From contig OU964922.1 in assembly GCA_918807975.1 (NCBI GenBank), forward strand, positions 15,798,329 to 15,862,328: DNA of 64,000 bases, written 5' to 3'. Position numbers and translations under genes: made by a program. Under the pieces are notes generated by a model. It worked only from the letters and a program-made list of their open reading frames with translations. It had not been told where the DNA came from and ran no database searches. This document shows, piece by piece, positions 13,501-28,199 of the stretch. Source of the stretch: Aplidium turbinatum (taxonomy: Eukaryota > Chordata > Ascidiacea > Aplousobranchia > Polyclinidae). Each line of letters opens with the position of its first letter. Within the stretch, counting starts at the first letter, position 1.

Positions 13501-16500
13501 AAATAATTTTTTTTTGCGAAACAGTCTAATTCTTTTTGTTTGAAACTAACGTCATTAAAAATTGTCTAAGAAAGTTTTTTTACGTACTAAAAGTGAAAAT
13601 TATTGAAAAAAATTTTCTTTTCAATAAAAATTTTCAAAAATTTTTCTAAGACATTTCATACAGTGAAAAATAATTTTTTTTTGCGAAACTGTCTAATTCT
13701 TTTTGTTTGAAACTAACGTCATTAAAAATTGTCTAAGAAAGTTTTTTTACGTGCTAAAAGTGAATTTTATTGAAAAAAATTTTCTTTTTAAAAAAAAACT
13801 TTCCAAGACATTTCATACAGTGAAAAATAATTTTTTTTTGCGAAATTGTCTAATTCGTTTTGTTTGAAACTAACGTCATTAAAAATTGTCTAAGAAAGTT
13901 TTTTTACGTACTAAAAGTGAAAATTATTGAAAAAAATTGTCTTTTCAAAAACAATTTTTCTAAGACATTTCATACAGTGAAAAATAATTTTTTTTTGCGA
14001 AACTGTCTAATTCTTTTTGTTTGAAACTAACGTCATTAAAAATTGTCTAAGAAAGTTTTTTTACGTACTAAAAGTGAAAATTATTGAAAAAAATTTTCTT
14101 TTCAATAAAAATTTTCAAAAATTTTTCTAAGACATTGCATACAGTGAAAAATAATTCTTTTTTTGCGAAACTGTCTAATTCTTTTTGTTTGAAACTAACG
14201 TCATTAAAAATTGTCTAAGAAAGTTTTTTTACGTACTAAAAGTGAAAATTATTGAAAAAAATTTTCTTTTCAAAAAAAAACTTTCCAAGACATTTCATAC
14301 AGTAAAAAATAATTTTTTTTTGCGAAATTGTCTAATTCTTTTTGTTTGAAACTAACGTCATTAAAAATTGTCTAAGAAAGTTTTTTTACCTACTAAAAGT
14401 GAAAAATATTGAAAAAAATTTTCTTTTCAAAAAAATTTTTCAAAAACTTTTCTAAGACATTTCATACAGTGAAAAATAATTTTTTTTTGCGAAATTGTCT
14501 AATTCTTTTTGTTTGAAACTAACGTCATTAAAAATTGTCTAAGAAAGTTTTTTTACGTACTAAAAGTGAAAATTATTGAAAAAAATTGTCTTTTCAAAAA
14601 CAATTTTTCTAAGACATTTCATACAGTGAAAAATAATTTTTTTTTGCGAAACTGTCTAATTCTTTTTGTTTGAAACTAACGTCATTAAAAATTGTCTAAG
14701 AAAGTTTTTTTACGTACTAAAAGTGAAAATTATTGAAACAAATTTTTTTTTTAAAAAGAATTTTTCTAAGACATTTCATACAGTGAAAAATAATTTTTTT
14801 TTGCGAAACTGTCTAATTCTTTTTGTTTGAAACTAACGTCATTAAAAATTGTCTAAGAAAGTTTTTTTACGTACTAAAAGTGAAAATTATTGAAAAAAAT
14901 TGTCTTTTCAAAAAAATTTTTCAAAAACTTTTCTAAGACATTTCATACAGTGAAAAATAATTTTTTTTTGCGAAACTGTCTAATTCTTTTTGTTTGAAAC
15001 TAACGTCATTAAAAATTGTCTAAGAAAGTTTTTTTACGTACTAAAAGTGAAAATTATTGAAAAAAATTGTCTTTTCAAAAAAATTTTTCCAAGACATTTC
15101 ATACAGTGAAAAATAATTTTGTTTTGCGAAACTGTCTAATTCTTTTTGTTTGAAACTAACGTCATTAAAAATTGTCTAAGAAGGCTTTTTTACGTACTAA
15201 AAGTGAAAATTATTGAAAAAAATTGTCTTTTCAAAAAAAAATTTTCTAAGACATTTCATACAGTGAAAAATAATTTTTTTTTGCGAAACTGTCTAATTCC
15301 TTTTGTTTGAAACTAACGTCATTAAAAATTGTCTAAGAAAGTTTTTTTACGTACTAAAAGTGAAAATAATTGAAAAAAATTTTCTTTTCAAAAAGAATTT
15401 TTCTAAGACATTTCATACAGTGAAAAATAATTTTTTTTTGCGAAACTGTCTAATTCTTTTTGTTTGAAACGAACGTCATTAAAAATTGTCTAAGAAAGTT
15501 TTTTTACGTACTAAAAGTGAAAATTATTGAAAAAAATTTTCTTTTCAAAAAAAATTTTTCCAAGATATTTCATACAGTGAAAAATAATTTTTTTTTGCGA
15601 AACTGTCTAATTCTTTTTGTTTGAAACTAACGTCATTAAAAGTTGTCTAAGAAAGGAAAGTTTTTTTACGTACTAAAAGTGAAAATTATTGAAAAAAATT
15701 TTCTTTTCAAAAAAAATTTTCAAAAATTTTTCTAAGACATTTCATACAGTGAAAAATAATTTTTTTTTGCGAAACTGTCTAATTCTTTTTGTTTGAAACT
15801 AACGTCATTAAAAATTGTCTAAGAAAGTTTTTTTACGTACTAAAAGTGAAAATTATTGAAAAAAAATTGTCTTTTCAAAAAAAACTTTTCTAAGACATTT
15901 CATACAGTGAAAAATAATTTTTTTTTGCGAAACTGTCTAATTCTTTTTGTTTGAAACTAACGTCATTAAAAATTGTCTAAGAAAGTTTTTTTACGTACTA
16001 AAAGTGAAAATTATTGAAAAAAAATTGTCTTTTCAAAAAAAATTTTTCTAAGACATTTCACACAGTGAAAAATAATTTTTTTTTGCGAAACTGTCTAATT
16101 CTTTTTGTTTGAAACTAACGTCATTAAAAATTGTCTAAGAAAGTTTTTTTACGTACTAAAAGTGAAAATTATTGAAAAAAATTGTCTTTTCAAAAAAAAC
16201 TTTTCTAAGACATTTCATACAGTGAAAAATAATTTTTTTTTGCGAAGCTGTCTAATTCTTTTTGTTTGAAACTAACGTCATTAAAAATTGTCTAAGAAAG
16301 TTTTTTACGTACTAAAAGTGAAAATTATTGAAAAAAATTTTCTTTTCAATAAAAATTTTCAAAAATTTTTCTAAGACATTTCATACAGTGAAAAATAATT
16401 TTTTTTTGCGAAACTGTCTAATTCTTTTTGTTTGAAACTAACGTCATTAAAAATTGTCTAAGAAAGTTTTTTTACGTGCTAAAAGTGAATTTTATTGAAA

Positions 16501-18000
16501 AAAATTTTCTTTTTAAAAAAAAACTTTCCAAGACATTTCATACAGTGAAAAATAATTTTTTTTTGCGAAATTGTCTAATTCGTTTTGTTTGAAACTAACG
16601 TCATTAAAAATTGTCTAAGAAAGTTTTTTTACGTACTAAAAGTGAAAATTATTGAAAAAAATTGTCTTTTCAAAAACAATTTTTCTAAGACATTTCATAC
16701 AGTGAAAAATAATTTTTTTTTGCGAAACTGTCTAATTCTTTTTGTTTGAAACTAACGTCATTAAAAATTGTCTAAGAAAGTTTTTTTACGTACTAAAAGT
16801 GAAAATTATTGAAAAAAATTTTCTTTTCAATAAAAATTTTCAAAAATTTTTCTAAGACATTGCATACAGTGAAAAATAATTCTTTTTTTGCGAAACTGTC
16901 TAATTCTTTTTGTTTGAAACTAACGTCATTAAAAATTGTCTAAGAAAGTTTTTTTACGTACTAAAAGTGAAAATTATTGAAAAAAATTTTCTTTTCAAAA
17001 AAAAACTTTCCAAGACATTTCATACAGTAAAAAATAATTTTTTTTTGCGAAATTGTCTAATTCTTTTTGTTTGAAACTAACGTCATTAAAAATTGTCTAA
17101 GAAAGTTTTTTTACCTACTAAAAGTGAAAAATATTGAAAAAAATTTTCTTTTCAAAAAAATTTTTCAAAAACTTTTCTAAGACATTTCATACAGTGAAAA
17201 ATAATTTTTTTTTGCGAAATTGTCTAATTCTTTTTGTTTGAAACTAACGTCATTAAAAATTGTCTAAGAAAGTTTTTTTACGTACTAAAAGTGAAAATTA
17301 TTGAAAAAAATTGTCTTTTCAAAAACAATTTTTCTAAGACATTTCATACAGTGAAAAATAATTTTTTTTTGCGAAACTGTCTAATTCTTTTTGTTTGAAA
17401 CTAACGTCATTAAAAATTGTCTAAGAAAGTTTTTTTACGTACTAAAAGTGAAAATTATTGAAACAAATTTTTTTTTTAAAAAGAATTTTTCTAAGACATT
17501 TCATACAGTGAAAAATAATTTTTTTTTGCGAAACTGTCTAATTCTTTTTGTTTGAAACTAACGTCATTAAAAATTGTCTAAGAAAGTTTTTTTACGTACT
17601 AAAAGTGAAAATTATTGAAAAAAATTGTCTTTTCAAAAAAATTTTTCAAAAACTTTTCTAAGACATTTCATACAGTGAAAAATAATTTTTTTTTGCGAAA
17701 CTGTCTAATTCTTTTTGTTTGAAACTAACGTCATTAAAAATTGTCTAAGAAAGTTTTTTTACGTACTAAAAGTGAAAATTATTGAAAAAAAATTGTCTTT
17801 TAAAAAAAAACTTTTCTAAGACATTTCATACAGTGAAAAATAATTTTTTTTTGCGAAACTGTCTAATTTTTTTTGTTTGAAACCAACGTCATTAAAAATT
17901 GTCTAAGAAAGTTTTTTTACGTACTAAAAGTGAAAATTATTGAAAAAAATTTTCTTTTAAAAAAACATTTTCAAAAATTTTTCTAAGACATTTCATACAG
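10560..18000. repeat. Higher-order repeat series, about 3.06 and 2.73 kb units
   Basis: The rare variant TAATTCGTTTTG occurs at 10796, 13851 and 16576 (spacings 3055 and 2725). The next rare variants follow in the same order each time: ACATTGCATACAG near 11077, 14133 and 16859, then GTAAAAAATAAT, then GAAACAAATTTTTT. The block is therefore present about three times in tandem. The two spacings differ by 330 bp, about two monomers, so one copy lost or gained two monomers. Outer boundaries are approximate. Confidence 0.75.
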
Positions 18001-19619
18001 TGAAAAATAATTTTTTTTTGCGAAACTGTCTAATTCTTTTTGTTTGAAACTAACGTCATTAAAAATTGTCTAAGAAAGTTTTTTTACCTACTAAAAGTGA
18101 ATTTTATTGAAAAAAATTGTCTTTTCAAAAAAAATTTTCCAAGACATTTCATACAGTGAAAAATAATTTTTTTTTGCGAAACTGTCTAATTCTTTTTGAT
18201 TGAAACTAACGTCATTAAAAATTGTCTAAGAAGGCTTTTTTACGTACTAAAAGTGAAAATTATTGAAAAAAATTGTCTTTTCAAAAAAAATTTTCAAAAA
18301 CTTTTTTAAGACATTTCATACAGTGAAAAATAATTTTTTTTTGCGAAGTTGTCTAATTCTTTTTGTTTGAAACTAACGTCATTAAAAATTGTCTAAGAAA
18401 GTTTTTTTACGTACTAAAAGTGAAAATTATTGAAGAAAATTTTCTTTTCAAAAAAAATTTTAAAAAATTTTTCTAAGACATTTCATACAGTGAAAAATAA
18501 TTTTTTTTTGCGAAACTGTCTAATTCTTTTTGTTTGAAACTAACGTCATTAAAAATTGTCTAAGAAAGTTTTTTTACGTACTAAAAGTGAAAATTATTGA
18601 AAAAAATTTTCTTTTCAAAAAAAATTTTTCCAAGACATTTCATACAGTGAAAAATAATTTTTTTTTTGCGAAACTGTCTAATTCTTTTTGTTTGAAAATA
18701 ACGTCATTAAAAATTGTCTAAGAAAGTATTTGTACGTACTAAAAGTGAAAATTATTGAAAAAAATTGTCTTTTCAAAAAAAATTTTTCTAAGACATTTCA
18801 TACAGTGAAAAATAATTTTTTTTTGCGAAGTTGTCTAATTCTTTTTGTTTGAAACTAACGTCATTAAAAATTGTCTAAGAAAGTTTTTTTACGTACTAAA
18901 AGTGAAAATTATTGAAAAAAAATTGTCTTTTCAAAAAAAATTTTTCTAAGACATTTCATACAGTGAAAAATGATTTTTTTTTGCGAAACTGTCTAATTCT
19001 TTTTGTTTGAAACTAACGTCATTAAAAATTGTCTAAGAAAGTTTTTTTACGTACTAAAAGTGAAAATTATTGAAAAAAAATTGTCTTTTCAAAAAAAACT
19101 TTTCTAAGACATTTCATACAGTGAAAAATAATTTTTTTTTGCGAAACTGTCTAATTCTTTTTGTTTGAAACTAACGTCATTAAAAATTGTCTAAGAAAGT
19201 TTTTTTACGTACTAAAAGTGAAAATTATTGAAAAAAATTTTCTTTTCAAAAAAAATTTTCAAAAATTTATCTAAGACATTTCATACAGTGAAAAATAATT
19301 TTTTTTTGCGAAACTGTCTAATTCTTTTTGTTTGAAACTAACGTCATTAAAAATTGTCTAAGAAAGTTTTTTTACGTACTAAAAGTGAAATTTATTGAAA
19401 AAAATTTTCTTTTCAAAAAAAATTTTCAAAAATTTTTCTAAGACATTTCATACAGTGAAAAATAATTTTTTTTTGTGAAATTGTCTAATTCTTTTTGTTT
19501 GAAACAAACGTCATTAAAAATTGTCTAAGAAAGTTTTTTTACGTACTAAAAGTGAAAATTATTGAAAAAAAATTGTCTTTTCAAAAAAAATTTTTCTAAG
19601 ACATTTCATACAGTGAAAA

Positions 19620-22600
19620 ATAATTTTTTTTTGCGAAGCTGTCTAATTCTTTTTGTTTGAAACTAACGTCATTAAAAATTGTCTAAGAAAGTTTTTTCAC
19701 GTACTAAAAGTGAAAATTATTGAAAAAAATTTTCTTTTCAAAAAAATTTTTCCAAGACATTTCATACAGTGAAAAATAATTTTTTTTTGCGAAGTTGTCT
19801 AATTCTTTTTGTTTGAAACTAACGTCATTAAAAATTGTCTAAGAAAGTTTTTTTCCTACTAAAAGTGAATTTTATTGAAAAAAAATTGTCTTTTCAAAAA
19901 AAATTTTTCCAAGACATTTCATACAGTGAAAAATAATTTTTTTTTGCGAAACTGTCTAATTCTTTTTGTTTGAAACTAACGTCATTAAAAATTGTCTAAG
20001 AAAGTTTTTTTACGTACTAAAAGTGAAAATTATTGAAGAAAATTTTCTTTTCAAAAAAAATTTTCAAAAATTTTTCTAAGACATTTCATACAGTGAAAAA
20101 TAATTTTTTTTTGCGAAACTGTCTAATTCTTTTTGTTTGAAACTAACGTCATTAAAAATTGTCTAAGAAAGTTTTTTTACGTACTAAAAGTGAAAATTAC
20201 TGAAAAAAATTTTCTTTTCAAAAAAAATTTTTCCAAGACATTTCATACAGTGAAAAATAATTTTTTTTTTGCGAAACTGGCCAATTCTTTTTGTTTGAAA
20301 CTAACGTCATTAAAAATTGTCTAAGAAAGTTTTTTTACGTACTAAAAGTGAAAATTATTGAAAAAAATTTTCTTTTCAAAAAAAATTTTCAAAAATTTTT
20401 CTAAGACATTTCATACAGTGAAAAATAATTTTTTTTTGCGAAGTTGTCTAATTCTTTTTGTTTGAAACTAACGTCATTAAAAATTGTCTAAGAAAGTTTT
20501 TTTACGTACTAAAAGTGAAAATTATTGAAAAAAAATTGTCTTTTCAAAAAAAATTTTTCTAAGACATTTCACACAGTGAAAAATAATTTTTTTTTGCGAA
20601 ACTGTCTAATTCTTTTTGTTTGAAACTAACGTCATTAAAAATTGTCTAAGAAAGTTTTTTTACGTACTAAAAGTGAAAATTATTGAAAAAAATTGTCTTT
20701 TCAAAAAAAACTTTTCTAAGACATTTCATACAGTGAAAAATAACTTTTTTTTGCGAAACTGTCTAATTCTTTTTGTTTGAAACTAACGTCATTAAAAATT
20801 GTCTAAGAAAGTTTTTTTACGTACTAAAAGTGAAAATTATTGAAAAAAATTTTCTTTTCAATAAAAATTTTCAAAAATTTTTCTAAGACATTTCATACAG
20901 TGAAAAATAATTTTTTTTTGCGAAACTGTCTAATTCTTTTTGTTTGAAACTAACGTCATTAAAAATTGTCTAAGAAAGTTTTTTTACGTACTAAAAGTGA
21001 AAATTATTGAAAAAAATTTTCTTTTCAAAAAAAAACTTTCCAAGACATTTCATACAGTGAAAAATAATTTTTTTTTGCGAAATTGTCTAATTCGTTTTGT
21101 TTGAAACTAACGTCATTAAAAATTGTCTAAGAAAGTTTTTTTACGTACTAAAAGTGAAAATTATTGAAAAAAATTTTCTTTTCAAAAACAATTTTTCTAA
21201 GACATTTCATACAGTGAAAAATAATTTTTTTTTGCGAAACTGTCTAATTCTTTTTGTTTGAAACTAACGTCATTAAAAATTGTCTAAGAAAGTTTTTTTA
21301 CGTACTAAAAGTGAAAATTATTGAAAAAAATTGTCTTTTCAAAAAAAAACTTTCCAAGACATTTCATACAGTAAAAAATAATTTTTTTTTGCGAAATTGT
21401 CTAATTCTTTTTGTTTGAAACTAACGTCATTAAAAATTGTCTAAGAAAGTTTTTTTACCTACTAAAAGTGAAAATTATTGAAAAAAATTTTCTTTTCAAA
21501 AAAATTTTTCAAAAACTTTTATAAGACATTTAATACAGTGAAAAATAATTTTTTTTTGCGAAATTGTCTAATTCTTTTTGTTTGAAACTAACGTCATTAA
21601 AAATTGTCTAAGAAAGTTTTTTTACGTACTAAAAGTGAAAATTATTGAAAAAAAATTGTCTTTTCAAAAAAATTTTTCTAAGACATTTCATACAGTGAAA
21701 AATAATTTTTTTTTGCGAAATTGTCTAATTCTTTTTGTTTGAAACTAACGTCATTAAAAATTGTCTAAGAAAGTTTTTTTACGTACTAAAAGTGAAAATT
21801 ATTGAAAAAAAATTGTCTTCAAAAAAATTTTTCTAAGACATTTCATACAGTGAAAAATAATTTTTTTTTGCGAAACTGTCTAATTCTTTTTGTTTGAAAC
21901 TAACGTCATTAAAAATTGTCTAAGAAAGTTTTTTTACGTACTAAAAGTGAAAATTATTGAAAAAAATTTTCTTTTCAAAAAAAATTTTCAAAAATTTTTC
22001 TAAGACATTTCATACAGTGAAAAATAATTTTTTTTTGCGAAACTGTCTAATTCTTTTTGTTTGAAACTAACGTCATTAAAAATTGTCTAAGAAGGCTTTT
22101 TTACGTACTAAAAGTGAAAATTATTGAAAAAAATTGTCTTTTCAAAAAAAATTTTTCTAAGACATTTCATACAGTGAAAAATAATTTTTTTTTGCGAAGT
22201 TGTCTAATTCTTTTTGTTTGAAACTAACGTCATTAAAAATTGTCTAAGAAAGTTTTTTTACGTACTAAAAGTGAATTTCATTGAAAAAAATTGTCTTTTC
22301 AAAAAAAATTTTTCCAAGACATTTCATACAGTGAAAAATAATTTTTTTTTGTGAAATTGTCTAATTCTTGTTGTTTGAAACTAACGTCATTAAAAATTGT
22401 CTAAGAAAGTTTTTTTACGTACTAAAAGTGAAAATTATTGAAAAAAAATTGTCTTTTCAAAAAAAATTTTTCTAAGACATTTCATACAGTGAAAAATAAT
22501 TTTTTTTTGCGAAGCTGTCTAATTCTTTTTGTTTGAAACTAACGTCATTAAAAATTGTCTAAGAAAGTTTTTTCACGTACTAAAAGTGAAAATTATTGAA

Positions 22601-25371
22601 AAAAATTTTCTTTTCAAAAAAATTTTTCCAAGACATTTCATACAGTGAAAAATAATTTTTTTTTGCGAAGTTGTCTAATTCTTTTTGTTTGAAACTAACG
22701 TCATTAAAAATTGTCTAAGAAAGTTTTTTTCCTACTAAAAGTGAATTTTATTGAAAAAAAATTGTCTTTTCAAAAAAAATTTTTCCAAGACATTTCATAC
22801 AGTGAAAAATAATTTTTTTTTGCGAAACTGTCTAATTCTTTTTGTTTGAAACTAACGTCATTAAAAATTGTCTAAGAAAGTTTTTTTACGTACTAAAAGT
22901 GAAAATTATTGAAGAAAATTTTCTTTTCAAAAAAAATTTTCAAAAATTTTTCTAAGACATTTCATACAGTGAAAAATAATTTTTTTTTGCGAAACTGTCT
23001 AATTCTTTTTGTTTGAAACTAACGTCATTAAAAATTGTCTAAGAAAGTTTTTTTACGTACTAAAAGTGAAAATTACTGAAAAAAATTTTCTTTTCAAAAA
23101 AAATTTTTCCAAGACATTTCATACAGTGAAAAATAATTTTTTTTTTGCGAAACTGGCCAATTCTTTTTGTTTGAAACTAACGTCATTAAAAATTGTCTAA
23201 GAAAGTTTTTTTACGTACTAAAAGTGAAAATTATTGAAAAAAATTTTCTTTTCAAAAAAAATTTTCAAAAATTTTTCTAAGACATTTCATACAGTGAAAA
23301 ATAATTTTTTTTTGCGAAGTTGTCTAATTCTTTTTGTTTGAAACTAACGTCATTAAAAATTGTCTAAGAAAGTTTTTTTACGTACTAAAAGTGAAAATTA
23401 TTGAAAAAAAATTGTCTTTTCAAAAAAAATTTTTCTAAGACATTTCACACAGTGAAAAATAATTTTTTTTTGCGAAACTGTCTAATTCTTTTTGTTTGAA
23501 ACTAACGTCATTAAAAATTGTCTAAGAAAGTTTTTTTACGTACTAAAAGTGAAAATTATTGAAAAAAATTGTCTTTTCAAAAAAAACTTTTCTAAGACAT
23601 TTCATACAGTGAAAAATAACTTTTTTTTGCGAAACTGTCTAATTCTTTTTGTTTGAAACTAACGTCATTAAAAATTGTCTAAGAAAGTTTTTTTACGTAC
23701 TGAAAGTGAAAATTATTGAAAAAAATTTTCTTTTCAATAAAAATTTTCAAAAATTTTTCTAAGACATTTCATACAGTGAAAAATAATTTTTTTTTGCGAA
23801 ACTGTCTAATTCTTTTTGTTTGAAACTAACGTCATTAAAAATTGTCTAAGAAAGTTTTTTTACGTACTAAAAGTGAAAATTATTGAAAAAAATTTTCTTT
23901 TCAAAAAAAAACTTTCCAAGACATTTCATACAGTGAAAAATAATTTTTTTTTGCGAAATTGTCTAATTCGTTTTGTTTGAAACTAACGTCATTAAAAATT
24001 GTCTAAGAAAGTTTTTTTACGTACTAAAAGTGAAAATTATTGAAAAAAATTTTCTTTTCAAAAACAATTTTTCTAAGACATTTCATACAGTGAAAAATAA
24101 TTTTTTTTTGCGAAACTGTCTAATTCTTTTTGTTTGAAACTAACGTCATTAAAAATTGTCTAAGAAAGTTTTTTTACGTACTAAAAGTGAAAATTATTGA
24201 AAAAAATTGTCTTTTCAAAAAAAAACTTTCCAAGACATTTCATACAGTAAAAAATAATTTTTTTTTGCGAAATTGTCTAATTCTTTTTGTTTGAAACTAA
24301 CGTCATTAAAAATTGTCTAAGAAAGTTTTTTTACCTACTAAAAGTGAAAATTATTGAAAAAAATTTTCTTTTCAAAAAAATTTTTCAAAAACTTTTCTAA
24401 GACATTTCATACAGTGAAAAATAATTTTTTTTTTGCGAAATTGTCTAATTCTTTTTGTTTGAAACTAACGTCATTAAAAATTGTCTAAGAAAGTTTTTTT
24501 ACGTACTAAAAGTGAAAATTATTGAAAAAAAATTGTCTTTTCAAAAAAATTTTTCTAAGACATTTCATACAGTGAAAAATAATTTTTTTTTGCGAAATTG
24601 TCTAATTCTTTTTGTTTGAAACTAACGTCATTAAAAATTGTCTAAGAAAGTTTTTTTACGTACTAAAAGTGAAAATTATTGAAAAAAAATTGTCTTCAAA
24701 AAAATTTTTCTAAGACATTTCATACAGTGAAAAATAATTTTTTTTTGCGAAACTGTCTAATTCTTTTTGTTTGAAACTAACGTCATTAAAAATTGTCTAA
24801 GAAAGTTTTTTTACGTACTAAAAGTGAAAATTATTGAAAAAAATTTTCTTTTCAAAAAAAATTTTCAAAAATTTTTCTAAGACATTTCATACAGTGAAAA
24901 ATAATTTTTTTTTGCGAAACTGTCTAATTCTTTTTGTTTGAAACTAACGTCATTAAAAATTGTCTAAGAAGGCTTTTTTACGTACTAAAAGTGAAAATTA
25001 TTGAAAAAAATTGTCTTTTCAAAAAAAATTTTTCTAAGACATTTCATACAGTGAAAAATAATTTTTTTTTGCGAAGTTGTCTAATTCTTTTTGTTTGAAA
25101 CTAACGTCATTAAAAATTGTCTAAGAAAGTTTTTTTACGTACTAAAAGTGAATTTCATTGAAAAAAATTGTCTTTTCAAAAAAAATTTTTCCAAGACATT
25201 TCATACAGTGAAAAATAATTTTTTTTTGCGAAACTGTCTAATTCTTGTTGTTTGAAACTAACGTCATTAAAAATTGTCTAAGAAAGTTTTTTTACGTACT
25301 AAAAGTGAAAATTATTGAAAAAAAATTGTCTTTTCAAAAAAAATTTTTCTAAGACATTTCATACAGTGAAA
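19620..25371. repeat. Higher-order repeat, two tandem copies of about 2,876 bp
   Basis: A run of about 18 monomers near 19620-22495 is repeated at 22496-25371. Shared rare markers lie 2876 bp apart: the TTTTCCTACTAAAAG monomer (19855 and 22731), the TGGCCAATTC monomer (20279 and 23155), the repeated AACTTTTTTTTGCG variant, the TAATTCGTTTTG monomer (about 21089 and 23965) and the TCTTGTTGTTTG monomer (about 22367 and 25243). A third copy starts near 25372 and soon diverges. A few single-base differences separate the two copies. Boundaries are approximate to one monomer. Confidence 0.75.
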
Positions 25372-28199
25372 AATAATTTTTTTTTGCGAAGCTGTCTAAT
25401 TCTTTTTGTTTGAAACTAACGTCATTAAAAATTGTCTAAGAAAGTTTTTTCACGTACTAAAAGTGAAAATTATTGAAAAAAATTTTCTTTTCAAAAAAAT
25501 TTTTCCAAGACATTTCATACAGTGAAAAATAATTTTGTTTTGCGAAACTGCCTAATTCTTTTTGTTTGAAACTAACGTCATTAAAAATTGTCTAAGAAGG
25601 CTTTTTTACGTACTAAAAGTGAAAATTATTGAAAAAAATTGTCTTTTCAAAAAAAATTTTTCTAAGACATTTCATACAGTGAAAAATAATTTTTTTTTGC
25701 GAAGTTGTCTAATTCTTTTTGTTTGAAACTAACGTCATTAAAAATTGTCTAAGAAAGTTTTTTTACCTACTAAAAGTGAAATTTATTGAAAAAAATTGTC
25801 TTTTCAAAAAAAATTTTCAAAAACTTTTCTAAGACATTTCATACAGTGAAAAATAATTTTTTTTTGCGAAGTTGTCTAATTCTTTTTGTTTGAAACTAAC
25901 GTCATTAAAAATTGTCTAAGAAAGTTTTTTTACGTACTAAAAGTGAAAATTATTGAAGAAAATTTTCTTTTCAAAAAAAATTTTCAAAAATTTTTCTAAG
26001 ACATTTCATACAGTGAAAAATAATTTTTTTTTGCGAAACTGTCTAATTCTTTTTGTTTGAAACTAACGTCATTAAAAATTGTCTAAGAAAGTTTTTTACG
26101 TACTAAAAGTGAAAATTACTGAAAAAAATTTTCTTTTCAAAAAAAATTTTTCCAAGACATTTCATACAGTGAAAAATAATTTTTTTTTGCGAAACTGTCT
26201 AATTCTTTTTGTTTGAAAATAACGTCATTAAAAATTGTCTAAGAAAGTATTTGTACGTACTAAAAGTGAAAATTATTGAAAAAAATTGTCTTTTCAAAAA
26301 AAATTTTTCTAAGACATTTCATACAGTGAAAAATAATTTTTTTTTGCGAAATTGTCTAATTCTTTTTGTTTGAAACTAACGTCATTAAAAATTGTCTAAG
26401 AAAGTTTTTTTACGTACTAAAAGTGAAAATTATTGAAAAAAAATTGTCTTTTCAAAAAAAATTTTTCTAAGACATTTCATACAGTGAAAAATGATTTTTT
26501 TTTGCGAAACTGTCTAATTCTTTTTGTTTGAAACTAACGTCATTAAAAATTGTCTAAGAAAGTTTTTTTACGTACTAAAAGTGAAAATTATTGAAAAAAA
26601 ATTGTCTTTTCAAAAAAAACTTTTCTAAGACATTTCATACAGTGAAAAATAATTTTTTTTTGCGAAACTGTCTAATTCTTTTTGTTTGAAACTAACGTCA
26701 TTAAAAATTGTCTAAGAAAGTTTTTTTACGTACTAAAAGTGAAAATTATTGAAAAAAATTTTCTTTTCAAAAAAAATTTTCAAAAATTTATCTAAGACAT
26801 TTCATACAGTGAAAAATAATTTTTTTTTGCGAAACTGTCTAATTCTTTTTGTTTGAAACTAACGTCATTAAAAATTGTCTAAGAAAGTTTTTTTACGTAC
26901 TAAAAGTGAAATTTATTGAAAAAAATTTTCTTTTCAAAAAAAATTTTCAAAAATTTTTCTAAGACATTTCATACAGTGAAAAATAATTTTTTTTTGTGAA
27001 ATTGTCTAATTCTTTTTGTTTGAAACAAACGTCATTAAAAATTGTCTAAGAAAGTTTTTTTACGTACTAAAAGTGAAAATTATTGAAAAAAAATTGTCTT
27101 TTCAAAAAAAATTTTTCTAAGACATTTCATACAGTGAAAAATAATTTTTTTTTGCGAAGCTGTCTAATTCTTTTTGTTTGAAACTAACGTCATTAAAAAT
27201 TGTCTAAGAAAGTTTTTTTCCTACTAAAAGTGAATTTTATTGAAAAAAAATTGTCTTTTCAAAAAAAATTTTTCCAAGACATTTCATACAGTGAAAAATA
27301 ATTTTTTTTGCGAAACTGTCTAATTCTTTTTGTTTGAAACTAACGTCATTAAAAATTGTCTAAGAAAGTTTTTTTACGTACTAAAAGTGAAAATTATTGA
27401 AGAAAATTTTCTTTTCAAAAAAAATTTTCAAAAATTTTTCTAAGACATTTCATACAGTGAAAAATAATTTTTTTTTGCGAAACTGTCTAATTCTTTTTGT
27501 TTGAAACTAACGTCATTAAAAATTGTCTAAGAAAGTTTTTTTACGTACTAAAAGTGAAAATTACTGAAAAAAATTTTCTTTTCAAAAAAAATTTTTCCAA
27601 GACATTTCATACAGTGAAAAATAATTTTTTTTTTGCGAAACTGTCTAATTCTTTTTGTTTGAAAATAACGTCATTAAAAATTGTCTAAGAAAGTATTTTT
27701 ACGTACTAAAAGTGAAAATTATTGAAAAAAATTGTCTTTTCAAAAAAAATTTTTCTAAGACATTTCATACAGTGAAAAATATTTTTTTTTTGCGAAATTG
27801 TCTAATTCTTTTTGTTTGAAACTAACGTCATTAAAAATTGTCTAAGAAAGTTTTTTTACGTACTAAAAGTGAAAATTATTGAAAAAAAATTGTCTTTTCA
27901 AAAAAAATTTTTCTAAGACATTTCATACAGTGAAAAATGATTTTTTTTTGCGAAACTGTCTAATTCTTTTTGTTTGAAACTAACGTCATTAAAAATTGTC
28001 TAAGAAAGTTTTTTTACGTACTAAAAGTGAAAATTATTGAAAAAAAAATTGTCTTTTCAAAAAAAACTTTTCTAAGACATTTCATACAGTGAAAAATAAT
28101 TTTTTTTTGCGAAACTGTCTAATTCTTTTTGTTTGAAACTAACGTCATTAAAAATTGTCTAAGAAAGTTTTTTTACGTACTAAAAGTGAAAATTATTGA

